Shown one piece after another: positions 1 through 8,958 of a stretch of DNA of 64,000 bases. The position numbers were made by a program, and so were the translations under genes. The notes under the pieces were generated by a model, which was not told the DNA's origin, searched no databases, and saw only the letters and a program-made list of their open reading frames with translations. The DNA comes from Chloroflexota bacterium. Its GTDB lineage: Bacteria > Chloroflexota > Limnocylindria > Limnocylindrales > CSP1-4. The DNA is taken from contig CAKKPP010000008.1 in NCBI GenBank assembly GCA_919901745.1, positions 1-64,000 on the forward strand, read 5' to 3'. Within the stretch, counting starts at the first letter, position 1. Each line of letters starts with the position of its first letter.

Positions 1-120
1 TGCCGCAAGCCTGATCTTTCGACTCGGGTGTCTCACCGGGCTTGACAGGCTCCGCAAACGCGAGGTCCCCCCTGTCAGGCTCGGGCTGCTGAAGTCCAGC
101 GCCACGACAGGAGGGACAGA

Positions 121-593
121 TTGCAGTCTGAGGACACCTGGATGGAACTGCACGTGCTTCACCGCCACGGCTGGTCGATCGCCGCCCTCGCCCGGGAGTT
201 CGGGCTCGACTGGCTGACGGCCCGGCGGTACGCGACCGCCGGCGCCCCGCCGCGCTATCGGCCCCGGCTCCGACCGGCCGAACTGACCGCGGCCGGGCTG
301 GCCCACATCGAGCGCCGCCTGGCCGCCTGTCCGGACCTGCCGGCGACGGCCCTCCACCGCGAGCTCCGGGAGGGATACGGCTATCCGGGCTCGTACAGCA
401 GCCTCCGCCGACGGGTGGTCGAGCTGCGACCGACCGAGACGGGTGAGCCCGAGGTCCGCTTCGAGACCGGACCCGGGATCCAGACCCAGGGCGACTGGAC
501 CGACTGCGGGACCTGGCCGCTCGGCGACGGCAGCGCGACCCTGTACGCCTTCGTGGCGATCCTCGGCTCGAGCCGGATGCCGGCGGTCCGGTC
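121..593 (+). pseudogene. IS21-family transposase (IstA) N-terminal remnant
   Basis: The frame starts at a TTG at 121 behind a GGAGGG ribosome site. It encodes an N-terminal helix-turn-helix (around residues 17-40) and the start of the DDE catalytic region; the motif QGDWTDCG near residues 124-131 holds the first catalytic Asp. Similarity to IstA ends near MPAVR at about 593. After that the frame is unrelated and another gene's frame takes over. IstA is normally 400-500 residues, so only about a third remains and no istB follows. The 60 bp upstream contain the related motifs TGACAGGCTC and TGTCAGGCTC, possibly part of the left end. I infer a dead element whose right part was deleted. Confidence 0.75.
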
Positions 594-674
594 CGGCTGG
601 CACTCGAGAGGGTCATCGCCGATCCGCCGGCCCGTGACGCGATCGCGCGCCGTGGAGGACGGACGGCGCTCATC

Positions 675-1649
675 GTGCCACTGCTGGCCGATGACACGCT
701 CGTGGGCGCGCTCCTCGCCGCCGTCACGCATGGCCCGGGTCGGATCCTCGACGTGGCGGAGGTTGGGAGCCTCACTGACCTCGGTCAGGTCTGTGCCGCG
801 GTCGTGCAGCGCGCGCTCCTGGCAGATGAGACCGAAAGCCGTCGGGCGAGGGAGCGCGTCGGCCTGGTCCTCGAGCGGCCCGAGCTCCTCGTTCCGGCAT
901 TCCAGCCGATCGTTGCGCTGGTTGACGGTCACGTTGTGGGGTACGAGGCGCTGAGTCGATTCCAGGCCGAGCCGTACGAGCCACCCACTGTCTGGTTCGC
1001 CAATGCGGACCGTGTCGGACTGGGGTCCGAACTGCAGGCACTCGCCATTCATCGAGCGCTGGCCGTCGCCATGGCCGCGGGACTGCCGGACGGCACGTTC
1101 CTGTCGCTGAATGCCAGCCCTCGTCTGCTGGCGGACCCCTTGCTGGTTCGAGCAACAAGCGGCTTTTTTCTCGAGCGGGTTGTGATCGAGATCACCGAAG
1201 AGGAGGCGGTCGGCGACTATGCGATCATGCGCGACACGCTCGCTCCGTATCGGGCGGCAGGCGCTCGGATCGCGATCGATGACGTCGGCGCCGGATATGC
1301 CTCGTTGCGACACCTGACCGAGCTACAGCCTGACTTCATCAAGCTGGATGCGCTCCTGATGCCGCGCCTCGGCAGTGATCCGGCAGGCCGAGCCATGGTC
1401 CGAGCGCTGTCCGGCTTCGCCGAGGAGATCGGCGCGGTCCTGATCGCCGAGGGCGTCGAGCGGCCGGAGGATCTCGCGCTTCTCGCCCGGGCACGGCTGC
1501 CGATCATGGTGCAGGGCTTTGCGATCGCGCGCCCCGGTGCACCGTGGCCGGAGATCCTCCCCCTCGCCCGGCAAGCATGGGCAACTACCGGCAGTCCTCG
1601 TCCGGCCGCCCTGGCAGGGCGTCGGGCGATCGGTGCCAGGCGAGCCTAG
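675..1649 (+). CDS. EAL-domain cyclic-di-GMP phosphodiesterase, 5'-truncated
   Basis: Predicted c-di-GMP phosphodiesterase acting in the cytoplasm. From the GTG at 675, the EAL motif itself is at residues 91-93. It is followed by the family's NASP, EITEEE, DDVGAGYASL, IKLD, EGVE and QGF motifs, so the catalytic set looks complete. The same frame stays open upstream to roughly 575 and reads like the end of a sensory domain (RLALERVIADPPARDA). There it meets the IstA remnant, so the true N-terminus has probably been removed and the GTG is only the first usable start. No two-component or GGDEF partner is adjacent. Whether it is still expressed is unknown. Confidence 0.8.
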   Translation: MPLLADDTLVGALLAAVTHGPGRILDVAEVGSLTDLGQVCAAVVQRALLADETESRRARERVGLVLERPELLVPAFQPIVALVDGHVVGYEALSRFQAEPYEPPTVWFANADRVGLGSELQALAIHRALAVAMAAGLPDGTFLSLNASPRLLADPLLVRATSGFFLERVVIEITEEEAVGDYAIMRDTLAPYRAAGARIAIDDVGAGYASLRHLTELQPDFIKLDALLMPRLGSDPAGRAMVRALSGFAEEIGAVLIAEGVERPEDLALLARARLPIMVQGFAIARPGAPWPEILPLARQAWATTGSPRPAALAGRRAIGARRA

Positions 1650-1820
1650 ATCGCGACCCCGCCGGGGATCCGACCCGCCTGGCCATCTTCGAACGGGTCC
1701 GGGAGGTGAGCAACTCGGGCGAAGGCCATTCTTCGCGGGACAGTGCCAACAGCATCTCGCAGATCGCGATCCGGTCCGATCTGTCCCCCACGATGGTGCG
1801 CACGGAGCAGACCGTCCGGC

Positions 1821-3446
1821 TTACTCCGAGAGTGTGCCATCAGGATCGAGTGCGAGGAGAACCAGGGGCGAGTATCCGCCTCGAACGACCACCCGCCCGT
1901 CGGGCGCGACGTCCACGCCGACACTGACGGTCTTCGCATCGAAGGGCACGCGATAGGGCCATCCCGGCTTGAGCTGTCCCTGCCGATCGAGGGCAACAAC
2001 CTCGGCTCGAGTCCCCGTGGGATCGGTGTGGAACACGACCAGGTAGACGGTGCCGTCGGGACCGAATGAGGGCGCACCGTGGCCCCCGTAGCACTCCGAA
2101 TCGAGGCACGGCCCGATCAGCTGGCCGGCTGGACGATAGGGCCAGCCCGGATGCGATCGGCCATCCGGGGTCAGTGCCACGACCTCGTCCCCCATCACGT
2201 AAATGGTCCCGTCGGGAGCCAGGTACGGACTCTCCGGACCACACCCGCCACCGGCACCCGGCACCGCCACCGGCCAACCGGCCTTGACCTCGCCGGCGCG
2301 ATCGTGCGCGTAGACCTTGCCCGTGGCCGAGACGTAATAGACGGTCCCATCGGCGCCGACAACCGGGAACGACGCATATCCCGTGGAGCCCCGTGGCCAG
2401 CCGGGCAGCGTCCGTCCATCGAGTCCCAGAACCGTGAACAGGGTCCGACGCGGACCTGGGCAGAGTTCTCCTCGATCGTCGATCAACGACCAGACGATCG
2501 AGGTGCCCTGTGGCCCGAGGAGGAAACCGCGAATGTTGGGCACCGGCACCGGCCACCCGGATCGGAGCTTGCCGTCCGGGCCGAAGGCCCAGAGTTCGGC
2601 GTCACTGTCCACGAGGCCCCGGAGCTCGTCCCAGATCGGGGTGCCGATGGGCCGCCGGACCAGAAACACGGTTCCGTCGGAGCCGACCTGCTGGTACTGC
2701 CAATCCTGGTCGTCAAGGCCAATCGGCCATCCCGGCATGACCTTGCCCGAAGGACCGATGGCGAGAAGCGCACCCGCCGGGCGCTGATCGATCAGGTAGG
2801 CGGTGCCGTTGGGCGCGATCTCCAGGCCGGGGGGATAACAGGGATCGTCAGCGGCCGCGGTGCGCGGGTCGTCGGTGTCATATGGCGCGCCGAGGGGGCA
2901 TGCGTAGTCCGCGGGCAGGGTGAATGGCCAGCCGGGCAGCTCTTGACCGGTGGCGCCGATTCGGTGCACGACGTTGCCAACCCCTGGACCCCCGCGCTCC
3001 TCGATGTAGAGGGAGCCGTCGGGACCCACGGCTGGTGACCCGAAGGCAGAGCCCCGACGTGCCTCGACCGGCCAGCCCGGCTTCACGTGTCCTGCCGCGT
3101 CGAGCGCGACGAGAGTCCCCCAATAGGCGCCTTGGGCATCGGGAGCAAGAACGTAGATCGTGCCGTCCGGCCCGAAGACCCAACCGCTGTCACTGATGCT
3201 GTATGGCCACCCGTTCGCCGCAGGTGGGGGCGTTGGCTTGGGAGTGAGCACGGTTGATGCGCTCGGCGTGGCCGAGGGGGCCGGGGATACGACGATGGAT
3301 GGGGTCGCCGATGCCGGGGATACGACGATGGATGGGGTCGCCGATGCCGTGGGCAATGAGACGGAGGCCGACGGCGTAGTCGCGCAGGCCGTGAACAGCA
3401 GGCCCACGACGATCGTCGTCGCGACCCGCGAGAGCGAGGAGCGCAT
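1821..3446 (-). CDS. Secreted lipoprotein with PQQ/WD40-like propeller repeats
   Basis: The start was chosen at the ATG at 3446 because GGAGG lies 7 nt upstream; an in-frame start at 3530 lacks this. The protein is 541 residues. A hydrophobic signal peptide ends in a lipobox with Cys (LLFTAC), then a Ser/Thr/Pro/Ala linker leads into about nine repeats. Each repeat pairs a GWP motif with a GPDGT(I/V)Y motif, typical of beta-propeller blades. It is probably anchored on the outer face of the membrane. The function is unknown; such propellers bind partners or cofactors. It is transcribed divergently from the inositol locus, with no operon partner. Confidence 0.75.
   Translation of the reverse strand: MRSSLSRVATTIVVGLLFTACATTPSASVSLPTASATPSIVVSPASATPSIVVSPAPSATPSASTVLTPKPTPPPAANGWPYSISDSGWVFGPDGTIYVLAPDAQGAYWGTLVALDAAGHVKPGWPVEARRGSAFGSPAVGPDGSLYIEERGGPGVGNVVHRIGATGQELPGWPFTLPADYACPLGAPYDTDDPRTAAADDPCYPPGLEIAPNGTAYLIDQRPAGALLAIGPSGKVMPGWPIGLDDQDWQYQQVGSDGTVFLVRRPIGTPIWDELRGLVDSDAELWAFGPDGKLRSGWPVPVPNIRGFLLGPQGTSIVWSLIDDRGELCPGPRRTLFTVLGLDGRTLPGWPRGSTGYASFPVVGADGTVYYVSATGKVYAHDRAGEVKAGWPVAVPGAGGGCGPESPYLAPDGTIYVMGDEVVALTPDGRSHPGWPYRPAGQLIGPCLDSECYGGHGAPSFGPDGTVYLVVFHTDPTGTRAEVVALDRQGQLKPGWPYRVPFDAKTVSVGVDVAPDGRVVVRGGYSPLVLLALDPDGTLSE
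3280..3345 (-). repeat. 33-bp tandem repeat, two copies
   Basis: Two identical 33-bp units (3280-3312 and 3313-3345) lie in the linker of the propeller lipoprotein. Each adds the 11 residues SATPSIVVSPA. They are an in-frame duplication that lengthens the low-complexity linker. Confidence 0.9.
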
Positions 3447-3600
3447 CCGATATCCTCCGGACGGTGTATAGCAGAGAGACCTTCGGCCGAGCCTGCTTGG
3501 TGCGTCGGGAACGTGTCGCCGTGCCGACACACCTTGAAGACACGCTCCGTGTGCGGCAACGCGACACTGCTAACCTACGATTAGCTGCTCTGGAGGCCCG

Positions 3601-4695
3601 ATGACCGAGACGCTGACCCTCAGTCCGCTCGCCCGGACGATCGTCGACACGCCGACCGACATCTGGAACGATTCGTGCGCGGTCGACGAGCTGGAATATG
3701 CCATCGGGTTCGGAGCGGTGGGCGCCACCGCGAATCCGACGATCGTTCATGACGTCTGGAGGAAGGACCCCACGACCTGGCGTCTCCGAGCGCGGGCCAT
3801 CGCCGGCGCGAACCGCGAGTGGACCGAGGTGGACGTCGCCTGGGCGGTCGTTGAAGAGATGTCGCTCACCGGCGCGAAGCTGCTCGAACCGACGTTTGCC
3901 GAGCACGGCGGCCGCAACGGTCGGCTCTCCATGCAGACGAACCCGACGTTCTGGCGGACTCCCGATCGCATGCTCGAGCAGGGTGTCCACTTCGCGTCGC
4001 TGGCCCCGAACATCATCGTCAAGTTCCCGGCCACCGCGGTCGGGATCGAGGTCATGGAGGAGGCGACCTACCGGGGCGTGAACGTGAACTGCACGGTGAG
4101 CTTCTCGGTCGCCCAGGCAGTCGCCGCCGGAGAGGCGGTCGAACGTGGACTCCGTCGGCGCGAGGCGGAGGGCCTCCGCGTCGACGACATGGGACCGGTG
4201 ATCACGATCATGATGGGCCGCCTCGAGGATTGGCTGCGGGTTCTGACCGAGCGCGACGGGATCGTCTGTGACCCCGATGTGCTCCCATGGTCGGGTGTTG
4301 CCGTATTCAAACGGGCGTACGCCATCTTCCGGGAGCGGGGGCTCCGTGCCCGCCCATTGGGAGCGGCGATCCGGCACCACCTCCACTGGAGCGAGCTCAT
4401 CGGCGGCGAGTGCGTCGTGACGCTGCCGTCCGCATGGCAGAAACGCTTCAACGGCTCGACCGTCGAAGTGCGTTCGCGGATCGACGATCCGATCGACCAG
4501 CGGATTCTCGATCAACTCCGAGCCCGTTTTCCGGACTTTGTCCGGGCGTATGACCCGGACGGTCTGGCGATCGCCGACTTCGACGGCTTCGCTCCCACGG
4601 TCCGAACCCTCCGTGCATTCATCGGCTCCTACCACGACCTCCTGCACGCGGTGACCGACGCGGTCCTGCCGAATCCGGACCTCCGGGCGTCGTAG
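3601..4695 (+). CDS. Transaldolase-family protein
   Basis: A 364-residue TIM-barrel enzyme of the transaldolase family. GATANPTIV (residues 41-49) is the family's N-terminal motif, and IIVKFPAT (138-145) carries the expected Schiff-base lysine K141. The N-terminus is well placed: GGAGG lies 4 nt before the ATG. It is the first gene of a three-gene unit with iolB (11 bp downstream) and a sugar isomerase. In that context it may cleave or transfer a three-carbon unit from a deoxy-keto sugar produced by inositol breakdown, rather than serve the pentose phosphate pathway. That role is inferred; the family assignment is firm. Confidence 0.8.
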   Translation: MTETLTLSPLARTIVDTPTDIWNDSCAVDELEYAIGFGAVGATANPTIVHDVWRKDPTTWRLRARAIAGANREWTEVDVAWAVVEEMSLTGAKLLEPTFAEHGGRNGRLSMQTNPTFWRTPDRMLEQGVHFASLAPNIIVKFPATAVGIEVMEEATYRGVNVNCTVSFSVAQAVAAGEAVERGLRRREAEGLRVDDMGPVITIMMGRLEDWLRVLTERDGIVCDPDVLPWSGVAVFKRAYAIFRERGLRARPLGAAIRHHLHWSELIGGECVVTLPSAWQKRFNGSTVEVRSRIDDPIDQRILDQLRARFPDFVRAYDPDGLAIADFDGFAPTVRTLRAFIGSYHDLLHAVTDAVLPNPDLRAS

Positions 4696-4706
4696 GGTCG
4701 CCGACG

Positions 4707-5630
4707 ATGCCCGAGCCGATCGTTTATCCCCTCGCGCCCCCGAACAACCTTTCGTGCTCGAACCTGCTGGTTCGACCGGATCCCGACGGCACGGCCCTGT
4801 CGGTGACGCCGGCGCGCGCCAGTTGGCGATACCTGTCCTTTCGAGCCGTCGCGCTCGCGGACGGCGAGCCCGTCGACGCGGGCACACACGGCCAGGAGGC
4901 GGTCGTCGTGACCATTGCCGGCGGCGGCGTCCACGTCGACCCGGGAGCCGCTCATCGGCCGATCGACATCCCGGGCAGGAGCTCGCCGTTCGAGGCCCTG
5001 CCATGGGCCGTCTACCTGCCCGCGGGGCCGCCCGCCACGGTCGTCGGACGGCCCGATGGGTCGGGCCCGGATGGTCATGTGATCGTCGCGATCGCCGAAG
5101 CTCCCCCATCCGGTTCTCACGTGGCCGCGAACGCACCGTTCGTCATCGGGCCCGACGATGTCGAGATCGAGCTGCGCGGCGCCGGCAGTGCAACTCGCCA
5201 GATCAACAAGATCGTCAGGCCCGAGTCGCCCGCCGATCGACTCGAAGTCGTCGAGGTCCTGACGCCATCGGGCAACTGGTCGTCCTGGCCGCCCCACAAG
5301 CACGATCGCGACGACATGCCGAACGAGGCCGTCCTCGAGGAGATCTACTACTACCGCTTTCGCCGACGGCGGGCGTGGGGACTCCAGCGCGTCTATCGGG
5401 CCGATCGCTCGCGCGACTGCACCTTCGAGGTCCGCGATGGCGACTGCGTCCTCGTCACCGATGGCTACCACCCCTTCGCGGCCGCCCACGGCGACGACGC
5501 GTACTACCTCAATGCACTGGCGGGCGATCGGCGGACCATGGCCGCGTCGTTCGACCCGGACCTCGACTGGGTCCGCGAGTCATGGTCGGGGATGGCGCCC
5601 GATCCTCGCGTCCCGCTCGTCGGCCGATAG
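4707..5630 (+). CDS. iolB: 5-deoxy-glucuronate isomerase IolB
   Basis: IolB converts 5-deoxy-D-glucuronate to 2-deoxy-5-keto-D-gluconate in myo-inositol catabolism. The 307-residue protein has the bicupin layout of the family. NWSSWPPHKHD carries the metal-binding histidines of the C-terminal cupin, followed by EEIYYYRF and DGYHPFAAAHGDDAYYLN, both typical of IolB. It sits between the transaldolase-like gene and a sugar isomerase on the same strand. The product it makes is normally phosphorylated by IolC, but no such kinase is encoded in this window. Confidence 0.9.
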   Translation: MPEPIVYPLAPPNNLSCSNLLVRPDPDGTALSVTPARASWRYLSFRAVALADGEPVDAGTHGQEAVVVTIAGGGVHVDPGAAHRPIDIPGRSSPFEALPWAVYLPAGPPATVVGRPDGSGPDGHVIVAIAEAPPSGSHVAANAPFVIGPDDVEIELRGAGSATRQINKIVRPESPADRLEVVEVLTPSGNWSSWPPHKHDRDDMPNEAVLEEIYYYRFRRRRAWGLQRVYRADRSRDCTFEVRDGDCVLVTDGYHPFAAAHGDDAYYLNALAGDRRTMAASFDPDLDWVRESWSGMAPDPRVPLVGR

Positions 5631-5674
5631 CGAAGCAGGAGCCAGGCAAGCAACGACCACGAGGGATCCGTGAC

Positions 5675-6613
5675 GTGGAACTCGGCATGTATACCGATTC
5701 GGTCAAACACCTGGCGTTCGAATCGGCGCTGGACCTTGCGGCGCGGGTCGGCGCGACGGGGATCGAGATCGCAACGGGCGGTCAGTCGTCGGCTCCCCAC
5801 CTGGAGCTCGACAGCTTGCTCGCCGACCCACGGGCCCGGGCCCTGTTCACCGAGGCGTTCACCAGCCGGGGCCTGCGCATTGCGGCCCTCAACTGTTCGG
5901 CGTGGCCGCTCCACCCGATCCACGGCGACCGTCACGTCGAGCTCATCCGCTCGACGATCCGCCTGGCCGGCGAGCTGGGCGTCGAAAAGATCGTGACGAT
6001 GTCGGGCAATCCGGGAGACGGCGCGGATTCGACGGCGGTCAACTTCACGTGGTACCCGTGGCCCGCTGACTCGATGGCGCTGCTGGATCGTCAGTGGACG
6101 GCCGCGATCGAGCTGTGGCAGGACCTCGGGAGCTTCGCCCTCGCCCACGGCGTGAAGCGGTTGGCGTTCGAGCTGCATCCGCTTCATCTGGTCTACAACG
6201 TGCCGACCCTGCGCAGGATGCGCGAAGCGGTCGGGTCGGTCATCGGCGCGAACGTCGACCCGTCGCACCTGTTCTGGCAGCAGATGGACCCGCTCGCCGT
6301 CATCCGGGCACTCGGACCAGCCGTCCATCACGTCCACCTCAAGGACACCGAGCTCGTCGCCGATCAGGTCGCGATCGCAGGCGTCCTCGACCAGCGTCCA
6401 TTCGCCGATCCGGCCAATCGCGCGTGGGTGTTCCGGGCAGCGGGCAGCGTCCGCGGGCCGGAGTTCTGGTCGGCGTTCATCGCCACGCTCAGGCGGGCGG
6501 GGTACGACGATGTGCTGTCGATCGAGAACGAGGACATCAGCCTGCCGCCCGAGCGGGCCGTCGAGTGGACGGCCGCCTTCATGCGGCCGCTCCTCGCGGA
6601 TCCATCCGCCTGA
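5675..6613 (+). CDS. Sugar phosphate isomerase/epimerase-type TIM-barrel protein
   Basis: A xylose-isomerase-like TIM barrel of 312 residues starting at GTG 5675 (MELGMYTDSV); an in-frame ATG at 5687 is the alternative start. LAFELHPLH, GANVDPSHLFW, HHVHLKD and SIENED are the usual metal-ligand positions of this superfamily (Glu, Asp/His, His, Glu). It follows iolB by 44 bp and ends 33 bp from the convergent dehydrogenase operon. The family includes inosose isomerases (IolI) and related epimerases, so interconversion of keto-inositols is plausible. The exact substrate cannot be read from the sequence. Confidence 0.75.
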   Translation: MELGMYTDSVKHLAFESALDLAARVGATGIEIATGGQSSAPHLELDSLLADPRARALFTEAFTSRGLRIAALNCSAWPLHPIHGDRHVELIRSTIRLAGELGVEKIVTMSGNPGDGADSTAVNFTWYPWPADSMALLDRQWTAAIELWQDLGSFALAHGVKRLAFELHPLHLVYNVPTLRRMREAVGSVIGANVDPSHLFWQQMDPLAVIRALGPAVHHVHLKDTELVADQVAIAGVLDQRPFADPANRAWVFRAAGSVRGPEFWSAFIATLRRAGYDDVLSIENEDISLPPERAVEWTAAFMRPLLADPSA

Positions 6614-6646
6614 GCGCGACGCGTATCACACCCTCGCGAGGCTGCG

Positions 6647-7852
6647 TCAAAGCCCCGCCGGCAGGACCACGGGCGTCCTGGTTCCGCTCGCAGCGGCCGT
6701 GTACAACGCATCGATCACCGCATTGGCGATGACGCCGTCGACGAAGTCGGCGCGTCCGGGGCGCCCTTCCGCGATCGCCGTCAGGAACTCATTCCACATG
6801 GCGCACTCCTGCCCCAGCCAGCCGATGGATGTCCCGTCGGTTCCGCCGATGAGCAGCTCCGCCGCGCCCGGATGCGTCGGATTGACGAGGACCCGGCGGT
6901 ACCCGAACGTCGCCTCGTCGCCCGGCAGGCAGACCCTGAACTCGTCGGGCCGCTCGAGGTCCCAGTCGGCCGAACCCCGCGATCCGAACACTTCGACCTG
7001 CAGGGACACCCGCTTTCCAATGGCCACACGACTGGTCTCGAGCACGCCGTACGCGCCACTTCGAAACGTCACGAGGGCGGCGGTCGCGTCCTCGACATCC
7101 ACTCGGCCGACGGCCCCACCGGCCGTCCGATCAGCGCCCTCACCACGATTGCCGGTCGCGTCGGCGCTCGGCAGCGGGCGCTCCGAGACGAAGGTGGACG
7201 CAACAGCCTGGACCGCGTCGATCTCCCCGACAAGAAAACGGGCGCAGTCGACGAGGTGATACCCGGTGTCGATCGCGATGCCGCCGCCGGCGAGCGACTT
7301 CTGGAAGCGCCACAGGAGCGGAACATCGGGATCGGCCGCGTAGTCGAGCATGAACGAGGCGCGCATGCTGCGGATCGCACCGAGGTCGCCACGGTCGATG
7401 AGCTCCCGGATGGCACGCAGTGCCGGGGTCCACCGGTAGCCGGCGCCGAGGCCGTGGAACACGCCGGCGGCCCGGCAGGCGTGCAGCATCTCCGCCGCGA
7501 CCGCAGCCGATTCGGCGAGCGGCTTCTCGCACACGACGTGTTTGCCCGCTGCGGCGGCGGCCATTACGACCTCACGGTTGAGGATGGGTGGCAGGCAGGC
7601 CACCACGAGATCGACGTCGGTGGCCGCGACCACGCGACGCCAGTCCCGCTCAACTCGCTCATAGCCGAATCGTCCGGCCAGGTCGCGGGCCAGATGCGCG
7701 TTCACGTCGGCCACCACGACCAACCGCGGGCGCAGGGCGAGATGGGGATACAGCGAGCCGAGGATCGTGAGAGCCGCGCTGTGCGCTCGCGCCATCGTCC
7801 CGGCTCCGACGATCGCGATCCCGAGGGACGGTGCTCCCGCTGAGTCCCTCAC
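6647..7852 (-). CDS. Gfo/Idh/MocA-family oxidoreductase (fifth gene of minus operon)
   Basis: NAD(P)-dependent dehydrogenase of 401 residues. It has an N-terminal Rossmann fold (AIVGAGTMARAHSAAL), the catalytic-region EKP motif (CEKPLAES) and the C-terminal GGGIAIDTGYHLVDCARF segment, whose Asp and His are the usual catalytic positions. It starts with GTG at 7852, overlapping the stop of the gene before it by 3 bp, so it is translationally coupled. It is the last gene of the operon that begins with the aminotransferase at 12278. It probably oxidises or reduces a cyclitol or sugar hydroxyl. Confidence 0.85.
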   Translation of the reverse strand: MRDSAGAPSLGIAIVGAGTMARAHSAALTILGSLYPHLALRPRLVVVADVNAHLARDLAGRFGYERVERDWRRVVAATDVDLVVACLPPILNREVVMAAAAAGKHVVCEKPLAESAAVAAEMLHACRAAGVFHGLGAGYRWTPALRAIRELIDRGDLGAIRSMRASFMLDYAADPDVPLLWRFQKSLAGGGIAIDTGYHLVDCARFLVGEIDAVQAVASTFVSERPLPSADATGNRGEGADRTAGGAVGRVDVEDATAALVTFRSGAYGVLETSRVAIGKRVSLQVEVFGSRGSADWDLERPDEFRVCLPGDEATFGYRRVLVNPTHPGAAELLIGGTDGTSIGWLGQECAMWNEFLTAIAEGRPGRADFVDGVIANAVIDALYTAAASGTRTPVVLPAGL

Positions 7853-8958
7853 GGGTGCGCTGCCACTCTCAGCTCATCGATCCGGACACGGCGTCCTTCA
7901 CGCGACGAGGTCAGGATCGCGTCGCACACCACGGCGGCCTCGTAGCCGTCCTCGAAGGTGGCCTGCTCGGGGGAGGTCGGTCGGCCATCGATGATGGCCG
8001 ACAGCAGATCGCGCCACTCGTGGACGAAGCTGTGCTCCCAGCCGATCGTGTGCCCGGGCGGCCACCAGATGCCCAGGAACGGATGGTCGGGCTGGGTGAC
8101 GAGGATGTCCCGGAACCCACCAGTCCGACCGACCTCGTCGCCGCTGTAGAAGACGTGCAGCCGGTTGAGATCCTCCATGTCCCACCACAGCGAGCCCGCG
8201 CTGCCGTAGAACTCGACGACCTGACGACCCTTCCAGCCCCAGGCGACGCGCGACACCTCGAGCGACGCGATGCCGCCGCCGCGCAGATCGATCGCCGCGA
8301 CGTAGGCATCCTCGACGTCGGGGCCGAAGGTGGTCAGCTTCGCGGTCGTTGCCTGTACCGCCTCCGGCTCGCAGCCGAGATAGCGCAGGAAGTCGACGAC
8401 GTGCGCGTAGTCGGTCACGGCTCGCGATCCGTTGTGCGGGCGGAGCGGCGCACTCCCGGCCGCGTGGTCCTGGAGGTACGCCGCGCGAAACTGGACAGCG
8501 TCGCCGAGCTCACCGCCCTCGATGATCTCCCGTGCCAGCCGCATCGCCGGCACGTAGCGGTAGTTGAAGCCGCAGACGGCGGGTACCCCCGCCCGGGCCG
8601 CCGCCGACATCAATCGATGGGCCTCGAACCGATCTGCGCCGAGGGGCTTCTCGCAGAGCACCGGCTTGCCGAGCGCCAGCGCCGCCTCGGTGCCCTCGAC
8701 GTGGGCCGACGCCCCCTGGAGGTTGGCCACGATGTCGACGTTCGGATCGTCCACGACATCGACCCAGTCGGTCGAGAAGCGCTCGATGCCGAGGTCGCGC
8801 GCCATGGCCTCGCCGCGCTCGCGATTGCGCGCGGCCAGCGCGGTCACGGTCACGGGCCGCCCAAGCGGCGCCATGTGTCCGATGGTTCGGATCGCATGCA
8901 CGTGCGCTCGCGTGATCCATCCCGCGCCGAGGATCCCGACCCTCAGCGGATCGCTCAT
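7849..8958 (-). CDS. Gfo/Idh/MocA-family oxidoreductase
   Basis: A second paralogue, 369 residues, with GILGAGWITRAHVHAI as the dinucleotide-binding loop, LCEKPLGAD as the EKP motif and the C-terminal alpha/beta domain. Where most members have Asp-x-x-x-His, the corresponding stretch reads RAVTDYAHVVDFLRYL, which keeps the Asp and His. It overlaps both neighbours by 4 bp (ATGA-type junctions). Having several paralogues in one operon suggests successive oxidations at different ring positions, or an oxidise/reduce epimerisation, as in scyllo-/myo-inositol metabolism. The specificity is not determinable here. Confidence 0.85.
   Translation of the reverse strand: MSDPLRVGILGAGWITRAHVHAIRTIGHMAPLGRPVTVTALAARNRERGEAMARDLGIERFSTDWVDVVDDPNVDIVANLQGASAHVEGTEAALALGKPVLCEKPLGADRFEAHRLMSAAARAGVPAVCGFNYRYVPAMRLAREIIEGGELGDAVQFRAAYLQDHAAGSAPLRPHNGSRAVTDYAHVVDFLRYLGCEPEAVQATTAKLTTFGPDVEDAYVAAIDLRGGGIASLEVSRVAWGWKGRQVVEFYGSAGSLWWDMEDLNRLHVFYSGDEVGRTGGFRDILVTQPDHPFLGIWWPPGHTIGWEHSFVHEWRDLLSAIIDGRPTSPEQATFEDGYEAAVVCDAILTSSREGRRVRIDELRVAAHP

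Noticed and set aside
1655..1815. A frame reading DPTRLAIFERV and later SDLSPTMVRTEQTVRL, reminiscent of an ArsR helix-turn-helix
   Set aside because: Only scattered similarity over about 50 codons with no start signal; too weak to call even as a pseudogene.
2079..3038. A 319-residue plus-strand open frame opposite the propeller lipoprotein
   Set aside because: Shadow of the repeat-rich lipoprotein gene; no start signal and no domain.
3567..3585. Inverted repeat GCTAA...TTAGC near the transaldolase promoter
   Set aside because: Short arms, and it does not fit the LacI core seen at the other iol operators, so I do not call it an operator.
3190..5136. A 648-residue open frame on the minus strand, opposite the transaldolase and iolB genes
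   Set aside because: It has the composition of a GC-rich antisense shadow, no ribosome site and no recognisable domain, while the plus-strand genes have clear motifs.
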